A stretch of 42,279 nucleotides of DNA from Rothia terrae (GTDB taxonomy: Bacteria; Actinomycetota; Actinomycetes; Actinomycetales; Micrococcaceae). Below, one piece after another: positions 1-8,132 of the stretch (the stretch's first letter is position 1; every line of letters begins with the position of its first letter). The position numbers and the translations under genes are program-made. A model generated the notes under the pieces. It was not told the DNA's origin, made no database searches, and was given only the letters and a program-made list of their open reading frames with translations. The stretch covers positions 1-42,279 of the forward strand of contig NZ_JAAXPV010000019.1 in assembly GCF_012396615.1 (NCBI RefSeq), written 5' to 3'.

Positions 1-2
1 GT

Positions 3-206
3 AAGCCTGGTGTGAAAGTGCCTCAGGGTGTCAAGGATAATAATCGCATTATCAATAGATGACGGGCTGTGGTGGAGCGGGTTATCGCTCAAGTGAAGAC
101 CTGGCGGGTTCTTTATTCGGGGTTTAGACGGCCGTTGAGTTTGTATCGGCGGGTGTTTTCTTCTGGTACGGGGTTTGGTGTTTTATGCGGCTGGGAGGAC
201 TTTTGA
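3..206 (+). pseudogene. C-terminal remnant of an IS5-family (DDE_4-like) transposase
   Basis: Reading from base 3 gives a peptide with an in-frame TGA near base 60, followed by VVERVIAQVKTWRVL and FRRPLSLYRRVF and a stop at 204-206. The E-R-V-I-x-x-x-K-x-W-R pattern is typical of the last helix of IS5/IS1647-type DDE transposases, where the catalytic Glu sits at this position. Only about 67 codons lie inside the window, so most of the gene is outside or lost. The internal stop makes it non-functional as read. It marks the left edge as a mobile-element neighbourhood. Assignment is by motif only; the exact IS group is not known. Confidence 0.65.
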
Positions 207-659
207 ATAAGCCTCACTGCACCCAGGGCTTTAAGGAAGGCTATAGGCGCATGAAAAGCCATCAATATGAAAATATGAAAAGTCATATTTACATACACCT
301 AACAAAACTTTCATTGTCATAAGAGGTCTTCTTTCAAAAACGGGTGCATTGGTGGTTTTGACGGTCTACAGTTTTGACTAAGACTTTTGACAGAGGAAAA
401 CAGGTGTTTTCGACCGTTTTCGAGGTCCTCCTTTAGCCCTTGTCAAAAACGTTCCTTTTACGACCACGCGAAGCCGTATCCTCGCGAATCTTCTATATGC
501 GGCGTCTCCTGAATCGAAGCCACCAACTTGTGCGAGCAACGCCAATTCACCGAGGCAGCAGTCTGCCGATCGGGGAGCGAACGTGTCATTAGGAGGCCCG
601 CGGACACGCCGCATATACGCGGCTGCAGTGCTAGATAACCCCTTGGAGAGATTGAATGC
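207..659. other. Gene-free stretch between transposase remnant and thioredoxin-like lipoprotein gene
   Basis: I see no convincing gene here. A 78-codon minus-strand reading frame (378-614) has no recognisable domain and no good ribosome-binding site, and probably does not encode a protein. The stretch contains a 12-bp perfect inverted repeat (listed separately) and looks like a mobile-element end or recombination region. Confidence 0.5.
494..617. repeat. 12-bp perfect inverted repeat spanning 124 bp
   Basis: TATATGCGGCGT at 494-505 is repeated in exact reverse complement at 606-617, with 100 bases between. The spacing is too large for a terminator. It resembles the outer arms of a recombinase or resolvase site, or ends of a small mobile element, next to the transposase remnant. 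This role is inference. Confidence 0.55.
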
Positions 660-1371
660 TCAATCGGCCAGGGACTGGTCCAGTGGTTTTTGAAGCGTGA
701 GGTAATTTGTGGGGTCTACAGCCAGGATTCTGCCATCGAGTACCAGTGTGGGGGTACCTTCGAGTCCAAGTTCAAGGGCATCTTGCAGGTCGTTTTCGAC
801 TCGCTCTTTGATCTTTTGTGAGGCGAAGTCGGCGCGAAACTTCGTTGGATCAAGATGGAGTTTCTGAGCGTAATTGATGAAGACTTCCGCTATTCCTGCG
901 CGGCGGCCATTCCAGTCGTCCTGGTTGTCGAAGATGTATGCCGATATTTCTTCCAGTGCATCCTGTTCTGCGGCTGCTTCCACTGCTTGGGCGGCGACTT
1001 TGGAGTTCTCATGCATTGACAGAGGGAAGTTCCTCACTACGATGCGTAACTGGTCGTGGTAGTCGTTTTTGGCCTGCTGGATCACTGCGTCCATGTGGGC
1101 GCAGTAGGGGCATTGGTAATCAGTGAATAGGACCAGGGTCGCTTCGGGTACGGCGGGATCATTGATCACCCTGGCGTTGTTGGGGACCAGTTTGGCTGCT
1201 AATTCGGCTGACATTTTCGAAGGTTCGGCTTCTGTCGAAGGCGTGGCAGGTGTTTCTGCGGATAGTGTGCTTCCTGGATGTTTCGCAGTTTCTGAAGGTG
1301 CTGCTACAGGAAACCAATGTGCTGGCGGCCAGCAGGGCGGCCACAACTAGGGCAAGGGTGGGCTTGCGCAT
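660..1371 (-). pseudogene. DsbA/thioredoxin-fold lipoprotein, frameshifted after the lipobox
   Basis: The gene starts at 1371 with a lipoprotein signal peptide (MRKPTLALVVAALLAASTLV, then SC as the lipobox end). The body, in another frame, is a DsbA-like thioredoxin domain: FTDYQCPYCAH with the CxxC pair, then a cis-Pro loop GTPTLVLDG near the C-terminus. Such proteins are exported, lipid-anchored and catalyse or reverse disulfide formation in cell-envelope proteins. Removing one G from the pair at 1297-1298 joins the signal peptide to the body as CSSTSETAKHPG. As written the gene cannot give an exported protein; the body could only start at a weak internal codon. It could be genuine decay or a read error in a short homopolymer. 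No partner DsbB-like gene is adjacent. Confidence 0.75.
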
Positions 1372-1420
1372 TGCTTCTTTCGGATGATGTGTGCGGAAGG
1401 CAGATTTTCCGGTGTCGAGC

Positions 1421-1864
1421 TCACGGCCGTGGCCCTTGGGTTACGGTTAGGACGGGGCAGTGGGCGTGCCCGAGGCATTCGAGACTGACCGAGCCCAGCA
1501 TCATATGGATAAATTCGTGTCTGCCCCTTGTGCCTAGCACCAGCATTTGGGCCTGTGCTGAGGCCTTGATGAGCTCGGCTGCCGGGCGCCCGTGGGTTAT
1601 GCGTTTTTGTGCTGGCACGGGGCAGCCGTTTTCGAAGGCCTTCGAGATGGCTGCGGTTTGTCGTTCTTTGGCGTCACGCTCAAATGCTGTTTCATCGAAT
1701 TCAATGGTGCCGTTGTAGAAGTTCGGTACGGTCCAGCAAGTGATCACGAGGAGCCGAGTTTGCAGTGATGCTGCAAGCTCGGCTGCCTTCCGCAGTGCCG
1801 CAATTGAAGAATCGGAGCTGTCGACGCCGACGATAATCGGAGCTGGACCGGTGAGAAATGTCAA
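1421..1864 (-). CDS. Universal stress protein, UspA family
   Basis: A 147-residue single-domain Usp. It opens with IIVGVDSSDSS (strand 1 and the nucleotide-contacting Asp) and closes with the ATP-binding signature GTRGRHEFIHMMLGSVS, followed by HCPVLTV, the usual last strand. Proteins with the G-x2-G-x9-G-S pattern generally bind ATP and act in stress survival; the partner is unknown. It lies 50 bases downstream of the disrupted thioredoxin-like gene's start and about 80 bases from the YeiH gene, all on the minus strand, so the three may be cotranscribed. The full family length (about 140-150) is present and no damage is visible. Confidence 0.9.
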   Translation of the reverse strand: MTFLTGPAPIIVGVDSSDSSIAALRKAAELAASLQTRLLVITCWTVPNFYNGTIEFDETAFERDAKERQTAAISKAFENGCPVPAQKRITHGRPAAELIKASAQAQMLVLGTRGRHEFIHMMLGSVSLECLGHAHCPVLTVTQGPRP

Positions 1865-1944
1865 GTCAGGTTCCTTCCTAAAAGGTCATGTGGTGGGCGG
1901 ACGAGGTATCAGCTTGGGCGGGGACTGCAGGATGTGGTTCCCTA

Positions 1945-2979
1945 TCAGAGGTGGACGAGTTCGATGCCTGCAAGTGCGATGCCTGTGACGAGAATGGTTG
2001 AGGCTGCAGCCAGGATGAAGGGGCGGGCTCCGACCCGGATGAGGTTGCGGATCTTCACCCCACATCCCAGTCCAAACATTGCGGCGGACAACAAAGCCGT
2101 TTGCGCGAGGCTTCCTGCGTGGATGAGGCCCTCGGGCAGGTCCAGTGTGGAACGGAGCACGATCATGACCAGGAAGCCAATGATGAACAGTGGGACGATC
2201 GCAGGACGCTTTTCATCGGGTTTGACGTTTCCTGACCGGCGTTGGCGAATGCTCAAAATCGCGACGATCGGGGCGAGCAGCAGGATGCGGGCGAGTTTGA
2301 CGATGACGGCGACAGCCAGCGCCCCGCCGCCGATTATTCCTCCGGCGGCGACAACCTGAGCGATCTCGTGGATGGAGCCACCGGCCCACATGCCGTTGAG
2401 TTCAGGCTCCATGCCCAGCAGCTGGCCGAGCAAGGGAATCGCCGGAATCATGAGTGTGCCGAAGATGACCACCATGGTCACGGCGGTGACCACGTCCTCT
2501 TCGTCTGAGTCGGTGACCCCTTCGACTCCGGCCACAGCGGCGGCGCCGCAAATGGAGAAACCACATGCTATGAGCAGGACCTGGGCGGGACGCATCTTCA
2601 TCAGCCGCCCGATCAGGATGGTTCCGAAAATGCCTCCGGCCACGATGCACACGATGACCACGAGCATGGGCGCACCGAGGGAGACAATGTCTGAGAGCAC
2701 CAGTTGCAGGCCCAGGAAGACGATTCCCAATCGGAGCAGCTTCTTGGAAGCCAGCGTCAGTCCCGGTGCCGTGGACTCGGGTAGGCGAACCACGTTGGTC
2801 AGGGCGATGCCGAGCACGATCGCGACGATCAGTGGGCTGACACCGGGAAGGAAGACGTTAACGGTCATCGCGATTGCCACAGCGACCGCACACAAAAGCA
2901 ACCCGGGGGAATATTTTTTCAGTGCGTAGGAGCCGCGGCGGGTTGTTATGGGATCTATCTGTTGTATTTGCGTTAACAT
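1945..2979 (-). CDS. YeiH/UPF0324-family membrane exporter
   Basis: About 345 residues with many hydrophobic segments (for example around LLLCAVAVAIAMTVNVFLPG and IVAIVLGIALTNVV), matching the YeiH/UPF0324 family of putative sulfate or sulfonate-type exporters. Family substrates are mostly inferred in the literature. A longer start at 2994 is possible, but that extension runs into the shared promoter region; the ATG at 2979 (MLTQIQQ) was preferred. The gene is divergent from a LysR regulator, the same pairing as yeiE-yeiH in E. coli, so the regulator probably controls it. It may be transcribed with the downstream Usp gene. The sequence looks intact. Confidence 0.85.
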   Translation of the reverse strand: MLTQIQQIDPITTRRGSYALKKYSPGLLLCAVAVAIAMTVNVFLPGVSPLIVAIVLGIALTNVVRLPESTAPGLTLASKKLLRLGIVFLGLQLVLSDIVSLGAPMLVVIVCIVAGGIFGTILIGRLMKMRPAQVLLIACGFSICGAAAVAGVEGVTDSDEEDVVTAVTMVVIFGTLMIPAIPLLGQLLGMEPELNGMWAGGSIHEIAQVVAAGGIIGGGALAVAVIVKLARILLLAPIVAILSIRQRRSGNVKPDEKRPAIVPLFIIGFLVMIVLRSTLDLPEGLIHAGSLAQTALLSAAMFGLGCGVKIRNLIRVGARPFILAAASTILVTGIALAGIELVHL

Positions 2980-3049
2980 ACTTCCATACTTCACTGATCC
3001 CCGTCAGCCCGATAGACGGCAATTTCGCATCAAGGTATATGCTTTTGAT
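2980..3049. promoter_or_regulatory. Shared divergent promoter region of yeiH-like and lysR-like genes
   Basis: The 70 bases between the two start codons must hold both promoters and, by analogy with other LysR pairs, the regulator's binding site. No clear long dyad was identified by eye, so exact sites are not assigned. Confidence 0.45.
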
Positions 3050-3946
3050 ATGAGCGAAGCTTGGCCGAACCTTCAAGTACTAGAACTCTTCGTTGCCGTG
3101 GTGGACGAAGGCAGCGTGGGGGCTGGCGCACGGAAAGTGGGGATGGCGCAGCCCAACGCAAGCCGAGCCATCGCGGAGCTGGAGACGGGGATGAAAACGG
3201 CTTTGCTTGAGCGCAGCCCCCGCGGTTCGGAACCGACGGCACTGGGGTTGTTGCTGGCTGTTCAAGCCCGTGAACTACTTGATGCCGGGCAACGCTTCAA
3301 CGATTGGTCACGGTCCAGCCGCAGCAACGAAACGTTGGAACTTCGTGTGGGGGCCAGCATGACCATCGCAGAAACCCTGCTGCCGGTCTGGCTGACAGAG
3401 TTGAAACGTCGATTGCCGCCGGTCCGCATCGAGGTGCAGGTGCTGAATTCGGCGCAGGTTCTCCAAGAAGTGCAAAGGGGCATTCTTCAACTGGGTTTCG
3501 TTGAGACCCCGAACGTTCCCGTGCGGTTGAATGCCCTGGTCGTCCAAGAGGATGAGTTGCTGGTAGTTGTCGCTCCCAACCATGAATGGGCGAACCGTAC
3601 GAGCAGGATCGGTTTGCAAGAGCTGGCGGAAACCCCCTTGGTTGTCAGGGAGCCTGGCTCAGGTACCCGCGAGGCGCTGCAAGAGGTGTTGGCTGGGTTC
3701 GTCACTGTCGAGCCGGTGCAGGTGCTTGCCAGCAACGCCGCGGTGCGCGTTGCTGTTGCTTCCGGGGCGGGTCCTGCTGCCCTGAGCGAACTCGCCCTTC
3801 GTAGCCAGCTCGAGAGCGGGGACCTGTTGCGCGTTCCCTTTGAGGGTCAAGGGATCAGCCGCCCCCTGACGGCCGTCTGGTCAGGACCTCGACGATTGAC
3901 AGGAGTCGCGGCCGAACTGGTCGCTGTGGCCGCTGCCAAACCGTAG
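3050..3946 (+). CDS. LysR-family transcriptional regulator
   Basis: Starting at ATG 3050 (MSEAWPNLQVLELFVAVVDE) the protein is 298 residues, a standard LysR length. The N-terminal winged helix-turn-helix reads GSVGAGARKVGMAQPNASRA then IAELE, followed by the linker and a periplasmic-binding-like effector domain from about residue 90. An upstream in-frame start at 2948 would overlap the yeiH-like gene and adds residues unlike the family. It is divergent from that exporter gene and probably regulates it, as YeiE does in E. coli. The inducer cannot be read from sequence. Confidence 0.85.
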   Translation: MSEAWPNLQVLELFVAVVDEGSVGAGARKVGMAQPNASRAIAELETGMKTALLERSPRGSEPTALGLLLAVQARELLDAGQRFNDWSRSSRSNETLELRVGASMTIAETLLPVWLTELKRRLPPVRIEVQVLNSAQVLQEVQRGILQLGFVETPNVPVRLNALVVQEDELLVVVAPNHEWANRTSRIGLQELAETPLVVREPGSGTREALQEVLAGFVTVEPVQVLASNAAVRVAVASGAGPAALSELALRSQLESGDLLRVPFEGQGISRPLTAVWSGPRRLTGVAAELVAVAAAKP

Positions 3947-4201
3947 CCGGTGGCAGCAAGTCCCGTCTTCGAAGAAGTCATCAGCATCCGTACAAGATGC
4001 TCCTCCTGTAGTCCCGAGCCCCAAGCAGTGCCCGTGCCTTGGGCGGTCTGACATGCCAACCCTTCCGGCTCAACATCGTCCGCCTCTTACCCGCAAGCCA
4101 TGAATTAAATACGGGGTAGAGAGTTGTAAATAACCCGGACCGGCTGAGAATTCGGCAAGGCAGCACCTTCTTGAATCCGCATGGTTCCTCGGCCATGTGC
4201 T

Positions 4202-5035
4202 TTACTCTCGTCTGAGCACGAGTTTGCCTCGAGCCCTCCGGGTCTGTACTTTCGCCAGGGCAGCCAGGGCATCTGCAAACGGATAAACCTGCTCAAGCTC
4301 CAAATGAATCTCCCCTGCGGCGATCTGCTCCATGAGTTGCACCAAATCATCGAGAACGTCCATTTGGTAGGGGACCCCCGTCATGTGTATGCCACATTCG
4401 GAGATGTGTGCATCTCCGGAGATCGACACCAATGTTCCACCGTCCTTCACGACGGGCAAACTTTCCGCCGAGGTGCCCGGTTGCACCGCCAAGACAGCGT
4501 CGACGCCATTGGGCATCCACTCCAGGATCTGCTCGCGCCAATGGGGGTTGCCGTAGTCAACTACCTTGTGCGCGCCGAGCGAAAGCATGTAGTCGTGATT
4601 GGGTTTCGACGCGGATGCGGCAACGTGCCATCCGCGTTGGCGTGCAAGTTGGATGGCGACCGTGCCGATCGCCCCCGAGCCACCAGCAATGAAGAGCGAC
4701 CCGTCAACGGGCGCCGTAGCCAGTGTCCCCAATGCCTTCAGTGCGGTGTTCCCGGCTACGGGTATCGCGGCAGCCTCAACGAAACCCAATCCGGTGGGAA
4801 TGGGCATTATGAGCGACGTCGCCTTGACGGCAACGTATTCTGCCCAGGTTCCGCCTTTGGGCTGCATGGAGCTGACAAACGCAATGCGCTCCTCCGGCCG
4901 ATGGCCACGGACTTCGCTGCCGATCTCTTCGATCACCCCAGCAGCTTCAATCCCGATCGGAAAGGGATATTTCGCGTCGTTGGGCAAGAAGTAGGAATCA
5001 TGGATCCCGACGCCCACTGCTCGGACCCGTACCAC
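4202..5035 (-). CDS. Zinc-independent MDR oxidoreductase (quinone oxidoreductase-like), N-terminally short
   Basis: A 277-residue member of the medium-chain dehydrogenase/reductase superfamily. The Rossmann nucleotide-binding loop is clear at about residue 118 (GGSGAIGTVAIQLARQRG), preceded by the substrate-domain block PIGIEAAGVIEEIGSEV. No zinc-ligand cysteines appear, fitting the QOR/NADPH branch. The family normally begins with about 30 more residues. Here the first usable start is a GTG giving VVRVRAVGVG; the upstream frame (GPGSG then FSVVRVRA) still resembles the family but meets a TAA at 5069-5071 without another start. The N-terminus is therefore missing or mis-sequenced, and activity is doubtful. 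It follows a MarR gene on the same strand with a dyad operator between. Confidence 0.7.
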   Translation of the reverse strand: MVRVRAVGVGIHDSYFLPNDAKYPFPIGIEAAGVIEEIGSEVRGHRPEERIAFVSSMQPKGGTWAEYVAVKATSLIMPIPTGLGFVEAAAIPVAGNTALKALGTLATAPVDGSLFIAGGSGAIGTVAIQLARQRGWHVAASASKPNHDYMLSLGAHKVVDYGNPHWREQILEWMPNGVDAVLAVQPGTSAESLPVVKDGGTLVSISGDAHISECGIHMTGVPYQMDVLDDLVQLMEQIAAGEIHLELEQVYPFADALAALAKVQTRRARGKLVLRRE

Positions 5036-5072
5036 CGAAAAACCACTGCCGGGCCCGTCTAACCCATTTTAT

Positions 5073-5095
5073 GGTACATAACGTACATTATGTCC
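5073..5095. promoter_or_regulatory. Dyad operator between marR-like and MDR genes
   Basis: ACATAA at 5076-5081 and TTATGT at 5088-5093 form a perfect 6-bp dyad with a 6-base spacer. It lies about 40 bases upstream of the oxidoreductase start. Short AT-rich dyads of this kind are typical MarR-family sites, and the adjacent MarR-like protein is the natural candidate binder (inference). Confidence 0.55.
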
Positions 5096-5169
5096 TATAA
5101 ATGAAAGCAATAAATTCACTTCGTCTGATAAGAATGAAGTAGCAATCGCCAAAGCTGAAAAGGTACTCG

Positions 5170-5631
5170 TTATTTAACGAGAAATGGAATCCGGTGGTGG
5201 ACTCGTTCGAGCACCCCTTCAAGCAAAAAGAGATCCAGTTCAGTCATGCACTCGAAAAGTTGCTGGTCAATAGCAAGAATCTCCTTTTGTAGCTCCTCGT
5301 ATAGTTTGACCCCATCAGGAGTCAACGCGTATGTCTTGCTCCGCACCACAGTGACAGGTGAAGCCACGATAACAAGTTCATTTTCCATGAGGCTTTTTAT
5401 CAGTACCCCAATATGACTGAGATATACCCCAAGTTCATCGGCCAGTTCCTTCTGAGTTCGATCCTTCTCTGATAAAGCAACCAGCACGGAGTATTCGGCG
5501 TTTTTGATATTCCGCGCGATCAGGATAGTTCTTCGTTGGTTCTCTAGTTTTCGTCCGACCATACAGATAAAGCTGGTGGTGTGGCGATGGCGTTCTTTGA
5601 TGTTCAACCGGTGACGTTCTTCGGCTTTCAT
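5170..5631 (-). CDS. MarR-family transcriptional regulator
   Basis: 153 residues with a winged-helix core: NIKNAEYSVLVALSEKDRTQ then KELADELGVYLSHIGVLIKS as the helix-turn-helix, and the wing region VRSKTYALTPDGVKLYEELQ. Charged flanking helices probably form the dimer interface. MarR proteins usually repress a neighbouring enzyme or efflux gene and release DNA on binding phenolics or on thiol oxidation; an internal Cys is present but no sensor mechanism can be read. It lies upstream of the MDR gene on the same strand, with a dyad in the 134-base gap. Base composition is visibly more AT-rich than the neighbours, consistent with separate acquisition. Confidence 0.8.
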   Translation of the reverse strand: MKAEERHRLNIKERHRHTTSFICMVGRKLENQRRTILIARNIKNAEYSVLVALSEKDRTQKELADELGVYLSHIGVLIKSLMENELVIVASPVTVVRSKTYALTPDGVKLYEELQKEILAIDQQLFECMTELDLFLLEGVLERVHHRIPFLVK

Positions 5632-5934
5632 GGGCGGAGTCCTCAGTGTGTATAAATCAGCTGGAGAGCTTGGTTGGTTGTCATATTACCGCTGATGAAA
5701 TATTTGGACTTGTGCTGTTTCAAAAAAGTTATCTGGGTTACTTTTTAAGACAATCTGTTTTGGCGCAGGGTTTTGATACAAGTTCAGAGCCAAAAACCGG
5801 GTGTTCAACCACCTTGGGGCAAGATGCGTCAAAAACGATCGATTTGTAACCCGTGAGCTCTAAAAGCATAGGCGTCGTGCCTGACTCCAGGTAACGAGGC
5901 TTATTCATAGGGACTAGGCCTCCGGCGCAAGCGC

Positions 5935-5973
5935 AGCGCCCCGCTTCTCTTGTACGAGAGGCGGGGCGCTTTT
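5935..5973 (+). terminator. Strong intrinsic terminator hairpin
   Basis: A 15-bp stem pairs 5935-5949 with 5956-5970 around a 6-base loop and is followed by TTTT on the plus strand. No plus-strand gene was recognised immediately upstream, so its parent transcript is unknown. Confidence 0.7.
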
Positions 5974-6004
5974 GCGTGCAGAGGCGGTCATACCACCTGC
6001 TCTC

Positions 6005-6051
6005 CGTAAATTTACGCTGAACAAAAGTCAAAACTACAGCGCAAATCCATA
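6005..6051. repeat. Degenerate family B intergenic palindrome (copy B1)
   Basis: The right arm reads CAGCGCAAATCCAT, matching the better copies at 30 kb. The left arm (ATTTACGCTG) is partly diverged. Recognised only by comparison with copies B3 and B4. Confidence 0.5.
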
Positions 6052-6191
6052 AAAGTTGTTTTTAAAATAATAAATAATGCGAAATATAAGCATTTCTGCA
6101 CATTAAGCAAATATATTTAATGCGTACATTCATGAGGATTCACTACCCTCCTCTTATCCCCCTCATATTCACAGAAAAATCAATATCCCCC

Positions 6192-7849
6192 ATGAAAAAC
6201 CTCTCCTGGAAGAAATTCCTGACTGGCTCACTCGCGTCCGCAAACCATCGCAGCATCCTTATTTTCAGCAGCTCCCGCAGCTAATGCCTCTACCTCTAAC
6301 GGAAGTTTCCGTGGCTATACCTCTTCTGCAGGTGTTTCTTCTCAGTACCATGTTTATGCAAATAACATCGATTGGAGCCTACCTGTAGGCATTATCTTCT
6401 ACTTGGATGGCGATTACTTTTACAACTACCAGTCAAAGGTTCACAATCCTGCGAATAGCGATCTCACCCGCATGGCAAATGTGGCCAATTCTCGCAATAT
6501 GGTTTTTGTTCCCGTTATTTCACCGGATAAAAATGCTGGTGGCGACGGTATTACTTGGTGGGAGGAGCAGGATCGCAACGGTGATTGGTTCCGCGAGTAC
6601 GCAAACTGGTTTATTAATGCTACGGGCACGGATCGCAATAATATCTGGACCATCGGTTACTCCGGTGGTGCAGAATTTGAAACCTTTCGAACTCGGTGCA
6701 GACCGCCAAACATCATGGCGTAACGCTGGTGGTTCTATCATGGTGGGTGGTGGTAATACCAACGTCATGCAGACGGCACCTAATGACACCGCGAAGCGTA
6801 TGAGCTATCAATGGTATCTAGGTCAATACGATGTCGTCGGAAATACGAATCCTCCCGACTGGAGCACTCTTAGAGAAGGCACCCGCGGATACAACATGTA
6901 TCTCGAGGCAGGGTACTGGAACTCTCATAGAGAAACCCCACCTGTAAACCACTACCAGTACGACTTCCCCTCCATCCTTACTCAGTCCCTCGACCGTGCT
7001 GGCGTCAAGCGTCCCGGTTTCGCGCTGAAGGGCGCAATCCGCGAGAAGTATTTCGCATCTGGCGCTGAAGGTAAGTACGGTAATCCGACCACTAACGAGT
7101 TCCCGCTGGTAGATAACGGCGCAGGCCAAGCTTTCGCGAATAACTACACCATTTACTGGCGCGAGGGCACCGGCGCTCACCCCGTATGGTTCTCGGGAGC
7201 CATTGGCAACCTGTACAAGGTCAACGGTTACGAGAATAAGTTCGGCTACCCCACCACCGATGAAACATCGGCGGCAAACGGTGGTGCTTACCAGAGCTTC
7301 AAGCGTGCCGATGGACGCGCATACACCCTCGGCTGGCATCAGTCGACCGGCGCTAACCCCATTTTTGAGAACGGTGCAATTGGCGTTAAGTTCAACGCAC
7401 AGGGGCGCTTCAACGGACCGGGTTACCCGGCTAGCGGTGAGGGTTCCTTCCGCGGTGGAGCTCGCCAGTTCTTCTACCAGCCCGCGAAGGATCTGCGCAC
7501 CGCTGTGTACTGGTCTGAAGGCACAGGCGCGCATTCTCTCAATGATCGCGGTGCGATTTCTGCCCTGTGGGTAGCTAACGGTTACAAGCACGGCTTTCCC
7601 ATTGCCGACGAGACCGCGACTACTCGCGGCGGCGCATCCGCGTTCTTCCGTGATACCAACGGTGCTGAGACCGGTTATTTCTGGTCTGAGGGCACCGGCA
7701 CGCACGCGGTTAATTCCAAGGGTGCGCTGTACTGGTACTGGAAGCAGCACGGTTTCATTGACGGTATGGGCTTCCCGACTCACGACGAGCGCGTTGAGAG
7801 CGATGGAAAGGTTCACTTGCGCTTTAGCGACGGTACTCACCTCACCTAG
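6192..7849 (+). pseudogene. Secreted esterase-type hydrolase with LGFP repeats, two +1 frameshifts
   Basis: ATG 6192 opens a signal peptide (MKNLSWKKFLTGSLAS). Deleting one A from the run at 6242-6244 restores TIAASLFSAAPAANA and the mature protein. The hydrolase part reads GDGITWWEEQ and IWTIGYSGGAEFE, a G-Y-S-G-G nucleophile elbow of the alpha/beta-hydrolase type. Deleting one T from 6685-6687 rejoins FETFELGADRQ to the rest, which ends in about five LGFP-type repeats of 50-55 residues (for example YGNPTTNEFPLVDNGAGQAF, FGYPTTDET). LGFP repeats are thought to bind cell-wall arabinogalactan, so the intact form would be a wall-bound esterase. No mycolyltransferase-specific motif was identified. 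Both shifts are single extra bases in short homopolymers, so real decay, slippage or read errors are all possible. Confidence 0.75.
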
Positions 7850-7966
7850 AGTGAGTCTGAAGGCGTAAAGGTCGCCAAGTAAGGACGCGAGCAAGCTGAG
7901 GGCGGACGCGGGGCGGAGGAACCCGCGTCCGACCCACCCTTTGGGACTACCGGGCACCCTCGCTGT

Positions 7967-8015
7967 CTATGGATGGGCGCTGTAAAAGCACGAAAATTAC
8001 AGCGTCAATTCATAG
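7967..8015. repeat. Family B intergenic palindrome (copy B2)
   Basis: Arms 7967-7985 and 7997-8015 match in 16 of 19 positions around an 11-base loop; the core GCGCTGTAA / TTACAGCG is shared with copies at 30.0 and 30.9 kb. It lies between the esterase pseudogene and the nucleotidase gene and may also act as a terminator. Confidence 0.65.
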
Positions 8016-8132
8016 AAAGTGAGTGAGCACTATTTTGTGGCTACGCGTTGGCAACCTTTTCGTTACCTGCAGGGGTTACAGTATGAAGTGGAATCACTCA
8101 CATACTCATATTCTTGAACGATAGGAGCACTC

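Larger units (their letters stand above)
5646..6191. other. Gene-poor stretch with a terminator and a degenerate palindrome
   Basis: No gene here can be supported. A 97-codon minus-strand frame (5738-6031) has no recognised domain and overlaps the strong hairpin at 5935-5973, so I do not call it. The stretch holds that terminator, a degenerate family B palindrome (6005-6051) and a very AT-rich leader (6052-6190) in front of the esterase pseudogene. Confidence 0.5.
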